64,000 nucleotides of DNA, taken from NCBI RefSeq assembly GCF_947087965.1, contig NZ_CAMUES010000003.1, forward strand, positions 1-64,000, read 5' to 3'. Below the pieces are notes generated by a model that was not told where the DNA came from, searched no databases, and saw only the letters and a list, made by a program, of their open reading frames with translations. The position numbers were made by a program, and so were the translations under genes. How positions within the stretch are numbered: position 1 is the first letter of the stretch; every line of letters starts with the position of its first letter. The DNA comes from an uncultured Mobiluncus sp. (GTDB lineage: Bacteria; Actinomycetota; Actinomycetes; Actinomycetales; Actinomycetaceae). Shown piece by piece: positions 43,505-53,003 of this stretch.

Positions 43505-44344
43505 TTACCGTGTGGGGGGACGGTTGGTTATATAGACTTCTTGGTCTGTCGGGTAGGTTTTTCGTGTTTTGAAACAGTTACTGTAGTTTTTTTCTAGCCT
43601 GTAAACCTTATAGTTGTGGGTTTCTGTCCATGTTTTGAGGCTCGTGTTTTGCCGGTTTTTGCTGGCTAACAGGTTGGAGTATCCGAACCCTATATTGTGT
43701 TGGTTGAGCCGGTCAGCCAGGTCGCGTACCCGGTTCGCGTCTTCGATGTTCCACATGGTGTTGTATGGTGCGGCCGTGTTTTCGTAGGGCGGGTCTAGGT
43801 AAACAAAATCGTGGGGTGTAAAAACGTTCAGGTCAATGTTGCGATAGTCGAGGCTCGTGATGCGAACCTGTTGCAAGCCCTGGCGATACCCGGGCAGACA
43901 ATCCAGCTTATTGGCATATTGGCGGGGTCCTGGGGCTTTCGGCGCGTTATATTCCCCCCGACTGTTAAACCTAAACAGGCTGTTTATCGCGAACAGCAGC
44001 AGCGTGTAGAGAACAACCGGATCATGGCCCGTATTGTATCGGTCGCGTAGGGTATAAAACTTCGACTCGTTCAGATTATCTAAATCGTATTCGCTGATAA
44101 GACCATAAACTTGTTGAACAAAACTATCAGGGTCGGTGTCTCTAATGGCCCGAAGCAGCCCGGTAAGATACGGGTTAGCGTCGTTCACTATCTTCCGACC
44201 AGCCTGCGCATTCACAGCCACACACCCTGTACCGGCAAACAGGTCAATAAACCTACCCGTGACGGGCGGTATTAACGGTAAGAGTTGCGGTAGTAGACGC
44301 CGTTTGTTCCCCATATAGGTGAAAGGTGGTGAAACTATCTGCAC
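43505..44344 (-). CDS. Dam-family (D12 class) N6-adenine DNA methyltransferase
   Basis: The protein has 279 residues. FIDLFAGTGCVAVN (motif I, near 35) and FVYLDPPYENTAAPY (motif IV, near 185) in this order define the alpha-class D12 family; KGN-like YMGNKRRLL at residues 10-18 is also typical. It methylates adenine, often in GATC, though the target is not shown here. No partner endonuclease is present. The GTG at 44344 has no Shine-Dalgarno box and lies 7 nt after CCCCCACACGGT. The last residues RPPTR and stop are encoded by another copy of that motif. Confidence 0.87.
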   Translation of the reverse strand: MQIVSPPFTYMGNKRRLLPQLLPLIPPVTGRFIDLFAGTGCVAVNAQAGRKIVNDANPYLTGLLRAIRDTDPDSFVQQVYGLISEYDLDNLNESKFYTLRDRYNTGHDPVVLYTLLLFAINSLFRFNSRGEYNAPKAPGPRQYANKLDCLPGYRQGLQQVRITSLDYRNIDLNVFTPHDFVYLDPPYENTAAPYNTMWNIEDANRVRDLADRLNQHNIGFGYSNLLASKNRQNTSLKTWTETHNYKVYRLEKNYSNCFKTRKTYPTDQEVYITNRPPTR

Positions 44345-44346
44345 GT

Positions 44347-45153
44347 TTACAACCGTGTGGGGGCATCATCAACGGTTTTTGCCAAAAACCTGACCATGTC
44401 AGGCCCCCATCTGGCGCGACGAAACCTCGCCCCCGCCAAAAAATCGTGAACCTGGCCAGCTTGCGGACCGGCACAGTCCAAGGACAGGTTTCTCCCCATC
44501 AACATTAGACACGGCTCTAGGCTGTGCCCGGCACGGACAGTAACATTACGTGAACCGTTAATAATCACTATCGGGGTGGGTGAAGCCAGGTTGATTACCG
44601 CCCGCGCATACGGTAGCCCCCACATAGCCTGCTCGACCCAATATACCCAAGCCTGTAACGACTCACGCTCACCTACCACACCAGTACGGGTAATAACAAT
44701 CTGCTGTTTTTGTAAAATCTTAAACAGGCTACTGGTGGCATACTCGTAGCGGGTGTACAGCCCAGCAGCCAACAGTGTCGAGACGGTGGAAAAAATCGTG
44801 CCGTAAGCAGGCTGAAAACGCTCCACCAACACCACCAACGCAGACAGGACAGTGACCGTCCACACTATTCGTGCATCCAACCGGCGGGCAACACACCAGG
44901 CCACCAACACGGTCAAAGTCGTCAACAAGACGACACTAGTGTTTTGCGCACCCCACGACAAAGCCGCCAGAAGGTTAGGCGGCAACAACACAATATGGAC
45001 CACAGGGGGAGCAAACCGGATTCGCCCCAACGACTGCGCCCCCACAGTTCCCGGTGTGGTTTGCGGGGCCGGACCGCAACGATATTGGGGATGTTTAGTG
45101 GCATGCCTGCCGGTTCGTTTGGGCGGTTTCATCCCAGACACGCCACTTTCCAT
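44347..45153 (-). CDS. hypothetical membrane protein, 268 aa
   Basis: ATG at 45153 follows GAGGGTAGCGG. After a basic Cys/His-containing N-terminus (~45 residues) come three to four hydrophobic helices (about 50-145), then a soluble C-terminal domain with a predicted beta-rich centre (TPIVIINGSRNVTVRAGHS). No family is recognised. The terminal DDAPTRL is encoded by GATGATGCCCCCACACGG, i.e. the boundary motif in front of the Dam-type gene, whose GTG lies right after this stop. Confidence 0.62.
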   Translation of the reverse strand: MESGVSGMKPPKRTGRHATKHPQYRCGPAPQTTPGTVGAQSLGRIRFAPPVVHIVLLPPNLLAALSWGAQNTSVVLLTTLTVLVAWCVARRLDARIVWTVTVLSALVVLVERFQPAYGTIFSTVSTLLAAGLYTRYEYATSSLFKILQKQQIVITRTGVVGERESLQAWVYWVEQAMWGLPYARAVINLASPTPIVIINGSRNVTVRAGHSLEPCLMLMGRNLSLDCAGPQAGQVHDFLAGARFRRARWGPDMVRFLAKTVDDAPTRL

Positions 45154-45171
45154 CCGCTACCCTCACCCTGT

Positions 45172-46689
45172 TTATGCAATGTTCCGATCGAGCAGCGTAA
45201 ACGTGAGCCTCGGCCCATTACTGGTTCGACGAATCCGGCCGCGCGAAATCATCTGGGTGGGGATACCGTATTGTTCAGCCAGTTTGACCTGCCCCGCAAT
45301 GTCGTCCCTCTCAGGCAGGTTAGGCCGGTTGATGCTGATAGCCCGAGCGCGGATTGTTCCGTCTTTCGCGTACATGGTGCCAGCAATCTCTACCCCGTCC
45401 CGATGTTTCAGGCTGGCAATGATCCGGCGCGACTGTTGGTCTAAATGTTTATCAGGAATCTGGTCTGGGGTTACCCCGTCATAGTGGATTTGGCCGTTTT
45501 CTCCGTTGGTTGCCCCGTCACGGTACGCCCACGGGACACGGCTCCGCCTGGCGGCCTCAATGAGGGGCGTGTATTCTTCACCACCGAACATGGTGCCGCG
45601 CAGCATGGGGCTGTTAGGCTGTGCCACACCCAGGCCGGTTGTGTCATTGTCCCGGTCGAACACGGGATATTCCCCGGATGCCGCCAAACTATACAAATCG
45701 GTGGCGTGGGTGTGTTTAGTGTCTTCGCTACGCGCAAACCGGCACACGTGTTCTTCCAGGTCGGGAACAAAATTGCCACAATCCGGGCATTGTGCCCCCT
45801 CGATTTGTTCCATTTTTCCTTTAACCTTCTGGTTGAACCAGCGTCCAAACGACTGGTCGGCCTCGGTAGGAACATCAAAATCGGGGCTAGCCTTATAGGC
45901 GTAAGAGTTCCCATCCAAGGTAGACATGTAGAACGTGTGGGTTTTCTTGTCGTAAGCGTATTCTTGCGCCCAAGACGAATGCGCCAACACCGGCTGTACC
46001 CCGTGCGCCACCGCCCTGGCCCGGGCACGTTTACGCATCTGGTAGGGCGTGTTAATCTCCATGTTACGGTTTTCCATGATGGCGGCAGAAGCCTCCTCCA
46101 CATAGAGTTTGTCCTCACCGTCAAACCCTTCCGTATGCCCGACCCAAGAACCGTTAGGGTTACGGGTGAGGGTAACATACCCGACCCTAGGCCCGGTGGG
46201 GGTGTCGATAGACAACGGTACCTGTAGCTGGTTGATGCCCTGACTGTTCATATAGTGGCGTATCGCGGTTTTGGATGGCATACGAATGTTACGGTCCCCG
46301 GCCTGGTAGCACATGCGAGACACACGCCGGTTACCTTCCAACGAATGCCCGGTAGAGACGCGGCCTTCCCTGAAAGATTTGGACCAATTGTCGGGTAGTA
46401 CAGGGATAGCGGTTTGTTGATTGTTGGCCCCGTAAGCATCAAATCCGCCTTTCCACCAGTTTTTGATACCTTTCGTGGTGGCCGGGACGGTCGGTACGGG
46501 TAGGGAGACAGATTTTACCCAGCCGCGCTGTTTCAAGAGTTGGCGGCGTTTCTCAATCCACGCATCATAGTCTTGCCGACTGGGCATGTTCGGGTTGGTG
46601 TCTTCCAGGTCTTGCGGCGAGGCCCCATATAGGCGAGGCCCGAACTCGCCGTTCTTCAGCCTGCCTTGTTTCCGCGGATCGAACCCCAT
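45172..46689 (-). CDS. hypothetical protein with KTSC-like domain and zinc knuckle, 505 aa
   Basis: ATG at 46689 follows AAAGGAAACGATC. The N-terminus RLKNGEFGPRLYG and a following QDLED resemble the element's tag loosely. Around residues 240-290 the pattern YAYDKKTHTFYMSTLDGNSY followed by FGRWFNQKVKGK fits the KTSC domain found in phage and plasmid proteins, and CPDCGNFVPDLEEHVC just after could bind zinc. The rest is unknown. KTSC proteins are suspected to act with nucleic acids, but no activity is known to me. Confidence 0.6.
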   Translation of the reverse strand: MGFDPRKQGRLKNGEFGPRLYGASPQDLEDTNPNMPSRQDYDAWIEKRRQLLKQRGWVKSVSLPVPTVPATTKGIKNWWKGGFDAYGANNQQTAIPVLPDNWSKSFREGRVSTGHSLEGNRRVSRMCYQAGDRNIRMPSKTAIRHYMNSQGINQLQVPLSIDTPTGPRVGYVTLTRNPNGSWVGHTEGFDGEDKLYVEEASAAIMENRNMEINTPYQMRKRARARAVAHGVQPVLAHSSWAQEYAYDKKTHTFYMSTLDGNSYAYKASPDFDVPTEADQSFGRWFNQKVKGKMEQIEGAQCPDCGNFVPDLEEHVCRFARSEDTKHTHATDLYSLAASGEYPVFDRDNDTTGLGVAQPNSPMLRGTMFGGEEYTPLIEAARRSRVPWAYRDGATNGENGQIHYDGVTPDQIPDKHLDQQSRRIIASLKHRDGVEIAGTMYAKDGTIRARAISINRPNLPERDDIAGQVKLAEQYGIPTQMISRGRIRRTSNGPRLTFTLLDRNIA

Positions 46690-46772
46690 GATCGTTTCCT
46701 TTCCCTCGGGTTTAGATTCTTTCTTACGGGGTGTATGTGTGCGGGCAAAAAACAGGCGGGGACTGAGAGGGG

Positions 46773-47697
46773 CTAGTTTGTGTAGTCTTCCGGATTGGCG
46801 AACTCAACATAGTCCAGGATTTGTGGGCCACGGTCGCCTAGACTGGCCTGGACACTTTTGCCGATATAGTAGGCGAGGTTCGGGGGTACCGCGTTACCTA
46901 TCTGTTTATAGATTGAGGCCATTGAGCCGACGAATTCCCAATCGTCGGGGAAGGTTTGGATACGGGCGTATTCGTGCAGGTTTAGGGGCCGGGTTTGTTC
47001 GGGATGGCAACGTTCAGTAATTTTTTGTGACGGGGTGCATAGTAGGGTGAGTGAGGGTGTGTCCCAGGAGAGGCGTCTGGCTACACCACTGTTTCCTGCC
47101 CGCACATATAGTAGTGTCCCCATGTATTCGGTTTTTACCGGTTCAGGCAGGTCACGCCAGCAGCCGCCTTCCGGCACCAGGTCAAGCACCGCCCGTTTTT
47201 TCTCAGAGTATTGCGCCCCGACAGATTCGGGCAGGCCGTAGATGGCGTCACGTAGCGTGGGAATATAGTTGCGGGGTTTGGGGAAGAATAGTTCGGTGCC
47301 GATGTCGTTGCGGATGCCCATAATGATGAGTCTTTCGCGTTTTTGGGGCACGTCATGATGTTGGGCTTTCACGACCCGGTATCCGACACGGTAATGTCGG
47401 CCTTCATGGTCGTGTATGTCCTGTAGCGTGTCGATTACGGTTTTGAACGTTTCGCCCTGTTCGTGAAAGATTAGTCCTTTCACGTTTTCGCCAACAAACA
47501 TTTTCGGCATGATTTCGTTAACTGCACGGGCGAACTGGAAAAACATGGCACCACGCGGGTCGTCAAAACCTTCCTTTTTCCCGGCACGACTGAACGCCTG
47601 GCAGGGGAAACCGCCCTCCACGAGATCTATCTTGTCCCGGTATGGGGTGAAGTCTAGGCTGGTGATGTCTTCATGGGCGATGTTCCAGTCGGGCCGG
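46773..47697 (-). pseudogene. C5-cytosine methyltransferase, C-terminal part after frameshift
   Basis: The frame holds the C5 methyltransferase motifs after motif I: GGFPCQAFSRAG (catalytic PCQ, motif IV), FVGENVKGL (ENV, motif VI), QKRERLIIMG (VIII), and QIGNAVPPNLA (X), in correct order and spacing. It lacks motif I, which lies in the upstream frame (47671-48129). Joining the two frames near 47700 restores a continuous protein of family length. The break falls in a run of six A on the coding strand (47698-47703). It may be a true frameshift, a phase-variable switch, or a sequencing error. Confidence 0.75.
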
Positions 47698-48129
47698 TTT
47701 TTTCCGTAACGTGTTGACCGGGTTTTTGTCGATTTCTGCTAGAAGAACATGATGGAATCCGGCGTTTTCTAGCCCGAGGGCTGTTCCTCCTGCCCCAGCG
47801 AACAGATCGATACAGTTGTACCTGTTTGGGTTGGAGTCTTTCAGGATACGGTACCGGGTTTGGGGCATGTTTTCTGTTCCTTTCCGGCGTGTTTTTCGAT
47901 GTTTCGTGTCGGGGCGGGGGTGGCTGGTGAGATGCCACATGCCGCATTCGCAAAGGTAGGGGGCGAGCGTTCTTTCCCCGGAAAAGAAGGGGTTTTCTTT
48001 GCTTGCGACGCGCGCCGCACGTAAAGCGTCCTGTCGGGAAAGGAACGCCGCTTTTTCCGGATGCGGGCAAGCCTCGATGGTTCTGGCGCGTTTCTTGTCG
48101 CGCTTCTTGTGCTGATTATCTTTCCGCAT
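47671..48129 (-). CDS. zinc-ribbon protein fused in frame to the N-terminus of a C5 methyltransferase
   Basis: From ATG 48129 (behind GAGGTGGTTTGC) the first ~80 residues form a small zinc-ribbon-like unit with CPHPEKAAF and YLCECGMWHLT, a type often encoded alone in actinophages. With no stop between, the frame continues into MPQTRYRILKDSNPNRYN and CIDLFAGAGGTALGLENAG, motif I of a C5 methyltransferase. The MPQTR methionine has its own AAGGAACAGAAAAC box, so both a fusion and an internal start are possible. The frame ends early (KKPARLEHRP) because of the A-run frameshift. Confidence 0.7.
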   Translation of the reverse strand: MRKDNQHKKRDKKRARTIEACPHPEKAAFLSRQDALRAARVASKENPFFSGERTLAPYLCECGMWHLTSHPRPDTKHRKTRRKGTENMPQTRYRILKDSNPNRYNCIDLFAGAGGTALGLENAGFHHVLLAEIDKNPVNTLRKKPARLEHRP

Positions 48130-48140
48130 GCAAACCACCT

Positions 48141-51100
48141 CTAGTCTTGGACGCTGCCTTGTTTGCCGTACAACAGTTCATCCACCAGGATTGGTACCCC
48201 GGACACGCTCCCGCCCTCACCCGTCTCATACTGGATGTCGTTGCGGAAGTTGCCGGACGTGTTACGGCGACGTTGCCGCACGTCATAGGCTAAATGTTCG
48301 GCCCAGAACGCCGACCAGGTGGTGGCCTGTTTCGTGCCGGGAGGCAACAAGTCCGGGAATTTGCGTTGCACCAGGTTGAAAGACCCCCGCATGTTAAACA
48401 CAGCCACTTGGGCACCGTTATTGTTCACTATCCAGCCGATAGTTTCACCCTTCGGCATGTAAGTGTCTCGGGCGGCGTCACGCACCCAACCGACCCCAGC
48501 ATCCTTAGCTGTACCACCCAGCGGGGGTTCGCCCGGATGGTCAGGGTCAGCCAGGTGTGCCGCCCCGGACGCCAACACGCCCCGCAACCCCTCCAACAGC
48601 GACAGGCCAGGCATACGTTCCGCAGATTCTTCCACATCACCCAACACGTAACTGAACACGTCACCGTACCAGGCTTTCCCGTCCCCTTCCGGACCAGACA
48701 GGTTCTCCCGCAACACCGGCCCCAAAACCTTGTCTTTATCGGCCCCGGCACGATACAGCAACAGTTCCAGCATGTATAGGCCCAGGAACAGTTCCCGCAC
48801 CATTTCGAGTTTCCTAGTGCCTAAACCGTCTTTGCCCTGAACTTGGGCAAAAAACTTAGTTTTGAAAAACTTCAAAGCACGTTCAGAAAACGTTTGACAC
48901 TGTTTATACAGTTCGGCCCAGCCCACCTGTCGGGCAATATCACAATAGTTTTGGATACAATACCCGCTGATACGCGCCAACACCGGCTCGTCTTTCGTTA
49001 ACGCTTCTACGGGGGCCAGCGACCCGACCTCCAGCCCTTCTTCGTCTTTCACAACCAAAGATTCTTTCCCGAACCTGACTATCAGGACACGGTCGGACAC
49101 AGAAGTGGTGGTGAAGTCGTTTTCACCCGTCACCACCAGCAGGGCACGGGGCGTGTTTACGACCCTGGCTGACCCGTCAGGGTTCATGCGCCTCCGGCCC
49201 CTGTGATCGTGGACGTTGCGGATGATTTCGCCGATACCAGATTCGGTGGTTTCTGCCCGCATTTTTGATACGGATGGTGCCAGGTCGTCAGCGACCCAGA
49301 TAGGTACACGGGCTATCGCGTGTTCCATTGAGGCTGCCGTGTCTGAGGCACCGCCGGGGAGCCGCGAGTTGGTCCAGGTTCCTGCCGTGTGTTGCCAAAA
49401 CCCCATGATGGCGGCCGCCGACCAGGATTTCCCGGATCCTTTCGAACCAACGAAATAGGATGCGAGCCGGGTGGGTATGGGGCAGATTGGGCGCAAAGCT
49501 AGGGCGATCATGAGTACGGGGAGACGCAAATCTGTCCAGGCCCCGGACTGGAACATGCCAGCATAGACGCGCCGGAAGTCGTCTAATATTTGGGCCTGAT
49601 AGTCGGGGTTGTTTTCTATCGGCTGGTCTATTGTGGGCGGGTCTACTATCCCGAACAGGCTCGCCCCATCGAGGTCTTCTTCTTTGAGCGGAACAAAATT
49701 CGGTAGACTGATTGGCCCGGTGTAGTCGATGATTTGGTTCCCGATTGTGAACACGGGCTGATCGTCTTTGCGAGGTATCCAACCCATTGAGGTCCACCTA
49801 TCAATATAGGTGACTTCTTGTTTGCGGTGTGCCCGGATGGCTTCTACCCATTCGGCACCGTTTTTGGGGGGCCAGTCGGGACACGAGTAGAGGATGGGAG
49901 GTATTTTTGCTCCCCACCGGCCCCATTCTTCCGGCTTGTGGTTGAGAATATCGGACGGGCCCTCAATTTTTACGGTGGTGGGGTGTCCGGATTCGTCTGC
50001 CCAGCCGACTTCGATTGATACGGTCGAGTTGGGGTTATAGGCGGTCTGTTCCCCGATGGGAACCCCGGCGTTGAGTTTCCCGGTGCGGATTTCGTCTTCG
50101 GTGGGGAACCGCGGGTTGGTGAATGAGACTATGCGTCCACCAACGCCTGCGATTGTGATCCAGCCGGCGTCGTGTTGGTCGTCTGCCCCGATGCCTTGTT
50201 CGAAGCGTAGCCCGTCGGGGGAGATGCGTTTGAGTCCGTCTACGCTGGTGGTTTCTTCTAGGGTGGGGGCTTGGGGCAGGTCGGTGGTGTTTTTCAGGAT
50301 GTCGGTGAATAGTGCCCCGTCGTGTATCCAGTCGTCTACGCCACGATGTTGGTCGTTTTGGGTGAGGGGGGTTTGGATTAGTTTGACGGTTTTGGCGTGT
50401 TTTGAGGTTTCGAGGTATTCGAACAGGCTGGAGGCGGCTTGCCATACACCAAGGTTGGTGGCGGTGTCTCCGTCGAAGGCTATATAGATTTGTTTTTGGG
50501 TGAGGTTTAGGCTGTTCCATTCGGGGTTGGAGCGCCAGTTGTAGACTCCGGCGATTGCAATGACGGGTATCCAGCCGGGCGTGTTTTTTATGGCGTCTTG
50601 TAGGGCTTGTTGGGCTTGGGTGACGGTGGTTTGGTCGGTGACGGGCAGTATTATGCTGTGGTGGTTGAGTTGGGCTGAGACGATGGCGTCGGCTTTCAGT
50701 AACCCTTCGGCGATGATGACTGTGTCGGTGTCGCGTAGGGTTTTTGGTGGTGTGGCGGGGTGGATGTCCATGACTGTGGGTTTGCCAGGTGCTGTTAAAT
50801 ATTTGGCGGCTTTGCCGGTACCGGTGGTGTAACGGGGGATAGCGGGCCTAAGCTGCCAGGAGTCCATGCAGGGGCTGATTCCGGTGGTGTTGGCTTCGGT
50901 GACGGAGGGGATGGAGTACCAGGGCATGAACATGGCGTCTTGTGAGGCGATGGCATCGCGGACGAACACGCCGGTTTTGGAGTTTTTGGTGCCTTGCCTA
51001 TATTTTTCGAGCCAGTCTGGATAGTTTTCGGGGGTGAGGGTTTCGTATCCTCGTGCTTTGGCGACTATAGGGAGGATGGCTGAGGTGGTGAGTTTTTGGG

Positions 51101-51167
51101 CGGGTGTGCCTGTGAGCCAGGGGTAATCGCCTGGTTGTGGTAGGGGGAATAGGGTGTTGTCTGCCAT
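48141..51167 (-). CDS. Toprim-helicase primase-like replication protein
   Basis: The protein has 1008 residues. The N-terminal half shows a Toprim-type region: VIIAEGLLKADAI near 157 and IYIAFDGDTA near 230, as in DUF3854 primase-like proteins. The C-terminal half is a P-loop helicase: ASYFVGSKGSGKSWSAA (Walker A near 577), PIWVADDLAP (Walker B near 620), and a sensor region RALLVVTGEND, as in DUF927-type proteins. Fusion of the two activities is usual for phage and plasmid replication initiators. It probably starts replication of the excised element. ATG 51167 is weakly supported by GGAAAAAG. Confidence 0.82.
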   Translation of the reverse strand: MADNTLFPLPQPGDYPWLTGTPAQKLTTSAILPIVAKARGYETLTPENYPDWLEKYRQGTKNSKTGVFVRDAIASQDAMFMPWYSIPSVTEANTTGISPCMDSWQLRPAIPRYTTGTGKAAKYLTAPGKPTVMDIHPATPPKTLRDTDTVIIAEGLLKADAIVSAQLNHHSIILPVTDQTTVTQAQQALQDAIKNTPGWIPVIAIAGVYNWRSNPEWNSLNLTQKQIYIAFDGDTATNLGVWQAASSLFEYLETSKHAKTVKLIQTPLTQNDQHRGVDDWIHDGALFTDILKNTTDLPQAPTLEETTSVDGLKRISPDGLRFEQGIGADDQHDAGWITIAGVGGRIVSFTNPRFPTEDEIRTGKLNAGVPIGEQTAYNPNSTVSIEVGWADESGHPTTVKIEGPSDILNHKPEEWGRWGAKIPPILYSCPDWPPKNGAEWVEAIRAHRKQEVTYIDRWTSMGWIPRKDDQPVFTIGNQIIDYTGPISLPNFVPLKEEDLDGASLFGIVDPPTIDQPIENNPDYQAQILDDFRRVYAGMFQSGAWTDLRLPVLMIALALRPICPIPTRLASYFVGSKGSGKSWSAAAIMGFWQHTAGTWTNSRLPGGASDTAASMEHAIARVPIWVADDLAPSVSKMRAETTESGIGEIIRNVHDHRGRRRMNPDGSARVVNTPRALLVVTGENDFTTTSVSDRVLIVRFGKESLVVKDEEGLEVGSLAPVEALTKDEPVLARISGYCIQNYCDIARQVGWAELYKQCQTFSERALKFFKTKFFAQVQGKDGLGTRKLEMVRELFLGLYMLELLLYRAGADKDKVLGPVLRENLSGPEGDGKAWYGDVFSYVLGDVEESAERMPGLSLLEGLRGVLASGAAHLADPDHPGEPPLGGTAKDAGVGWVRDAARDTYMPKGETIGWIVNNNGAQVAVFNMRGSFNLVQRKFPDLLPPGTKQATTWSAFWAEHLAYDVRQRRRNTSGNFRNDIQYETGEGGSVSGVPILVDELLYGKQGSVQD

Positions 51168-51250
51168 AAAACTTTTTCCGTGTGGTTAGTGACGGCTAGT
51201 GTGTTGTTTCATGGCTTGCACCGTGTGGGGGCTACGGGTGCGGGCAATTG

Positions 51251-52474
51251 TTATGGTTCGACTAGGGCTCGAACCTTTATAGGTGTGTGTCTGTCGGTGG
51301 TAGTTCCGTCACCGAGACGACCTCGGTCGTTCCATCCCCACGCCCAAGCATAGCCGTTAGTGTCTAGGGCGACCGTATGTTGGGCTCCTACCGATATTGG
51401 GGCGAACTTGTGCCCACCAGAAACCTTTACCGGGATGTTTCTGTCGGTGGCGGTGCCGTCTCCCAACTGACCTAAATCGTTGCGACCCCACGCCCAAGTG
51501 CCGCCGTTGGCGTCTATAGCGACGGTGTGGCTATAGCCTACTCCTATTTGGGCAAATTTATGCCCACCTTTGACTTCTACCGGAGTGGGGCTGTTGGTGG
51601 TGGTTCTGTCCCCGAGTTGCCCGTACTGGTTCCATCCCCACGCCCAAGTGCCGCCGTTGGCGTCTATAGCGACGGTGTGGTTGTAGCCTGCCGCTATTTG
51701 GGTAAACTTGTGCCCACCCGAAACCTGAACGGGCGTATTTCTATTCTTGGTTGTGCCATCGCCGAGTTGTCCTGAGTTGTTGTAGCCCCACGCCCAAGCG
51801 TCACCGTTTTCATCTAAAGCGACCATGTAGGCTCTAACTGCCGATATTTGGACAAATTTGCGTCCGTATTCGACTTTGACGGGGGCATTTTTCCCGATGT
51901 TTGTGCCATCCCCGAGCTGTCCGTCGCTGTTGTCGCCCCATACCCAAGTATCGCCGTCAGTGTCTAAGGCGATGGTGCAGTCGTCGCCTGTCGATATTTG
52001 TTTGAACTGGTGCCCGCCCGCAACCTTAATCGGGATAGAGCTGCCGTTGAGAGTGCCGTCCCCGAGTTGCCCGCTACGGTTGTTGCCCCATGCCCAAGCG
52101 TCACCATTGGTGTCTATGGCGACAGTGTGAGAACCGCCTGCTGATACTTGGGTGAACTTGTGCCCACCCGCAACCTGGATTGGGACTGAGCTATTATTGG
52201 TTGTGCCATCGCCGAGTTGTCCTGCCTGATTGTTGCCCCACGCCCAAGTGCCGCCGTTTTCGTCTATAGCGACCGTGTAGCTACCGCCTGTAGCTATTTG
52301 GGTAAACCTCACCAGATTCAACGGCTTGCCCCAACCATCCCCCGATGTCACAGTCGCATCCCCTACCGTAAGCGTGTCTTGCCAAGCGGCGACGGTAGCA
52401 AGCCCCCCCCCAGACACGACAAAAACCGCCAACACGGACAGCAAAACAAGTTTCAGGCTAGATAGATGCTTCAC
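51251..52474 (-). CDS. secreted RCC1-repeat protein with SipW-type signal sequence
   Basis: The protein has 407 residues from GTG at 52474 (AGGTAGGC upstream). The N-terminus (LVLLSVLAVFVVSGGGLATV then AAWQDTLTVGD and TSGDGWG) resembles the SipW-dependent or 'alternate signal' peptides of Gram-positive exported proteins. Seven RCC1-like units follow, each with WAWG-x-N-x-x-G-QLGDGT, forming a probable seven-bladed propeller. No catalytic domain, anchor or sortase motif. It lies inside the replication module of the element. A surface or secreted binding role is the simplest guess. Confidence 0.82.
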   Translation of the reverse strand: MKHLSSLKLVLLSVLAVFVVSGGGLATVAAWQDTLTVGDATVTSGDGWGKPLNLVRFTQIATGGSYTVAIDENGGTWAWGNNQAGQLGDGTTNNSSVPIQVAGGHKFTQVSAGGSHTVAIDTNGDAWAWGNNRSGQLGDGTLNGSSIPIKVAGGHQFKQISTGDDCTIALDTDGDTWVWGDNSDGQLGDGTNIGKNAPVKVEYGRKFVQISAVRAYMVALDENGDAWAWGYNNSGQLGDGTTKNRNTPVQVSGGHKFTQIAAGYNHTVAIDANGGTWAWGWNQYGQLGDRTTTNSPTPVEVKGGHKFAQIGVGYSHTVAIDANGGTWAWGRNDLGQLGDGTATDRNIPVKVSGGHKFAPISVGAQHTVALDTNGYAWAWGWNDRGRLGDGTTTDRHTPIKVRALVEP

Positions 52475-52516
52475 GCCTACCTATTCGTGTGCGGGGCCAA
52501 CCGTAAAGGATGGCGG

Positions 52517-52987
52517 CTAGTCTTTTTTCTCGTAAATCTCGATCAAATCCACAAACGCCAACGAACGCAAAAACAGGGTCTCCGTCTCAGCATTCAAAAA
52601 CCTCACGTTCCCCGCCGGAAGCTGGTCACCCAAAACATCCACCACCAAATACAGCGGGATTGTCTCGACAGTCCAGGCCCGTAACGGTGGTACTAGCGGG
52701 CCAGTCTTCTTGTCGTTCATGACCGCGAAAACCTCATCGCGTCCCAGATCCCCAAACGGGTCTTTGCCCGCATCCTCAATCTTCTTAAACTCCTCAGCCT
52801 GAAGATTGAACGCAATCTTGGTCAAATGAATAACCCGCCCCGCGTACCGCGACTCGTCAGACAGATTCTCACAATACCCAGGGAACAGCCCCTCGATAAG
52901 GGTGGGCAAATCTTCGCCTTCGATAGTGTCTCCAGGCTGAAGATTCCCGTGAAAGAACTCGGGTCGTTTCACAAGCACAGTAAACAT
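52517..52987 (-). CDS. hypothetical protein, 156 aa
   Basis: ATG at 52987 follows GTGAGGAGAAAAACC. The product is acidic with a compact alpha/beta pattern and no known motif (starts MFTVLVKRPEFFHGNLQPGD). It begins 17 nt after the stop of the second FtsK-type gene, so it is probably in the same operon. The boundary motif at 52497-52506 lies after its stop and before the RCC1 gene. Confidence 0.62.
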   Translation of the reverse strand: MFTVLVKRPEFFHGNLQPGDTIEGEDLPTLIEGLFPGYCENLSDESRYAGRVIHLTKIAFNLQAEEFKKIEDAGKDPFGDLGRDEVFAVMNDKKTGPLVPPLRAWTVETIPLYLVVDVLGDQLPAGNVRFLNAETETLFLRSLAFVDLIEIYEKKD

Positions 52988-53003
52988 GGTTTTTCTCCTC
53001 ACT

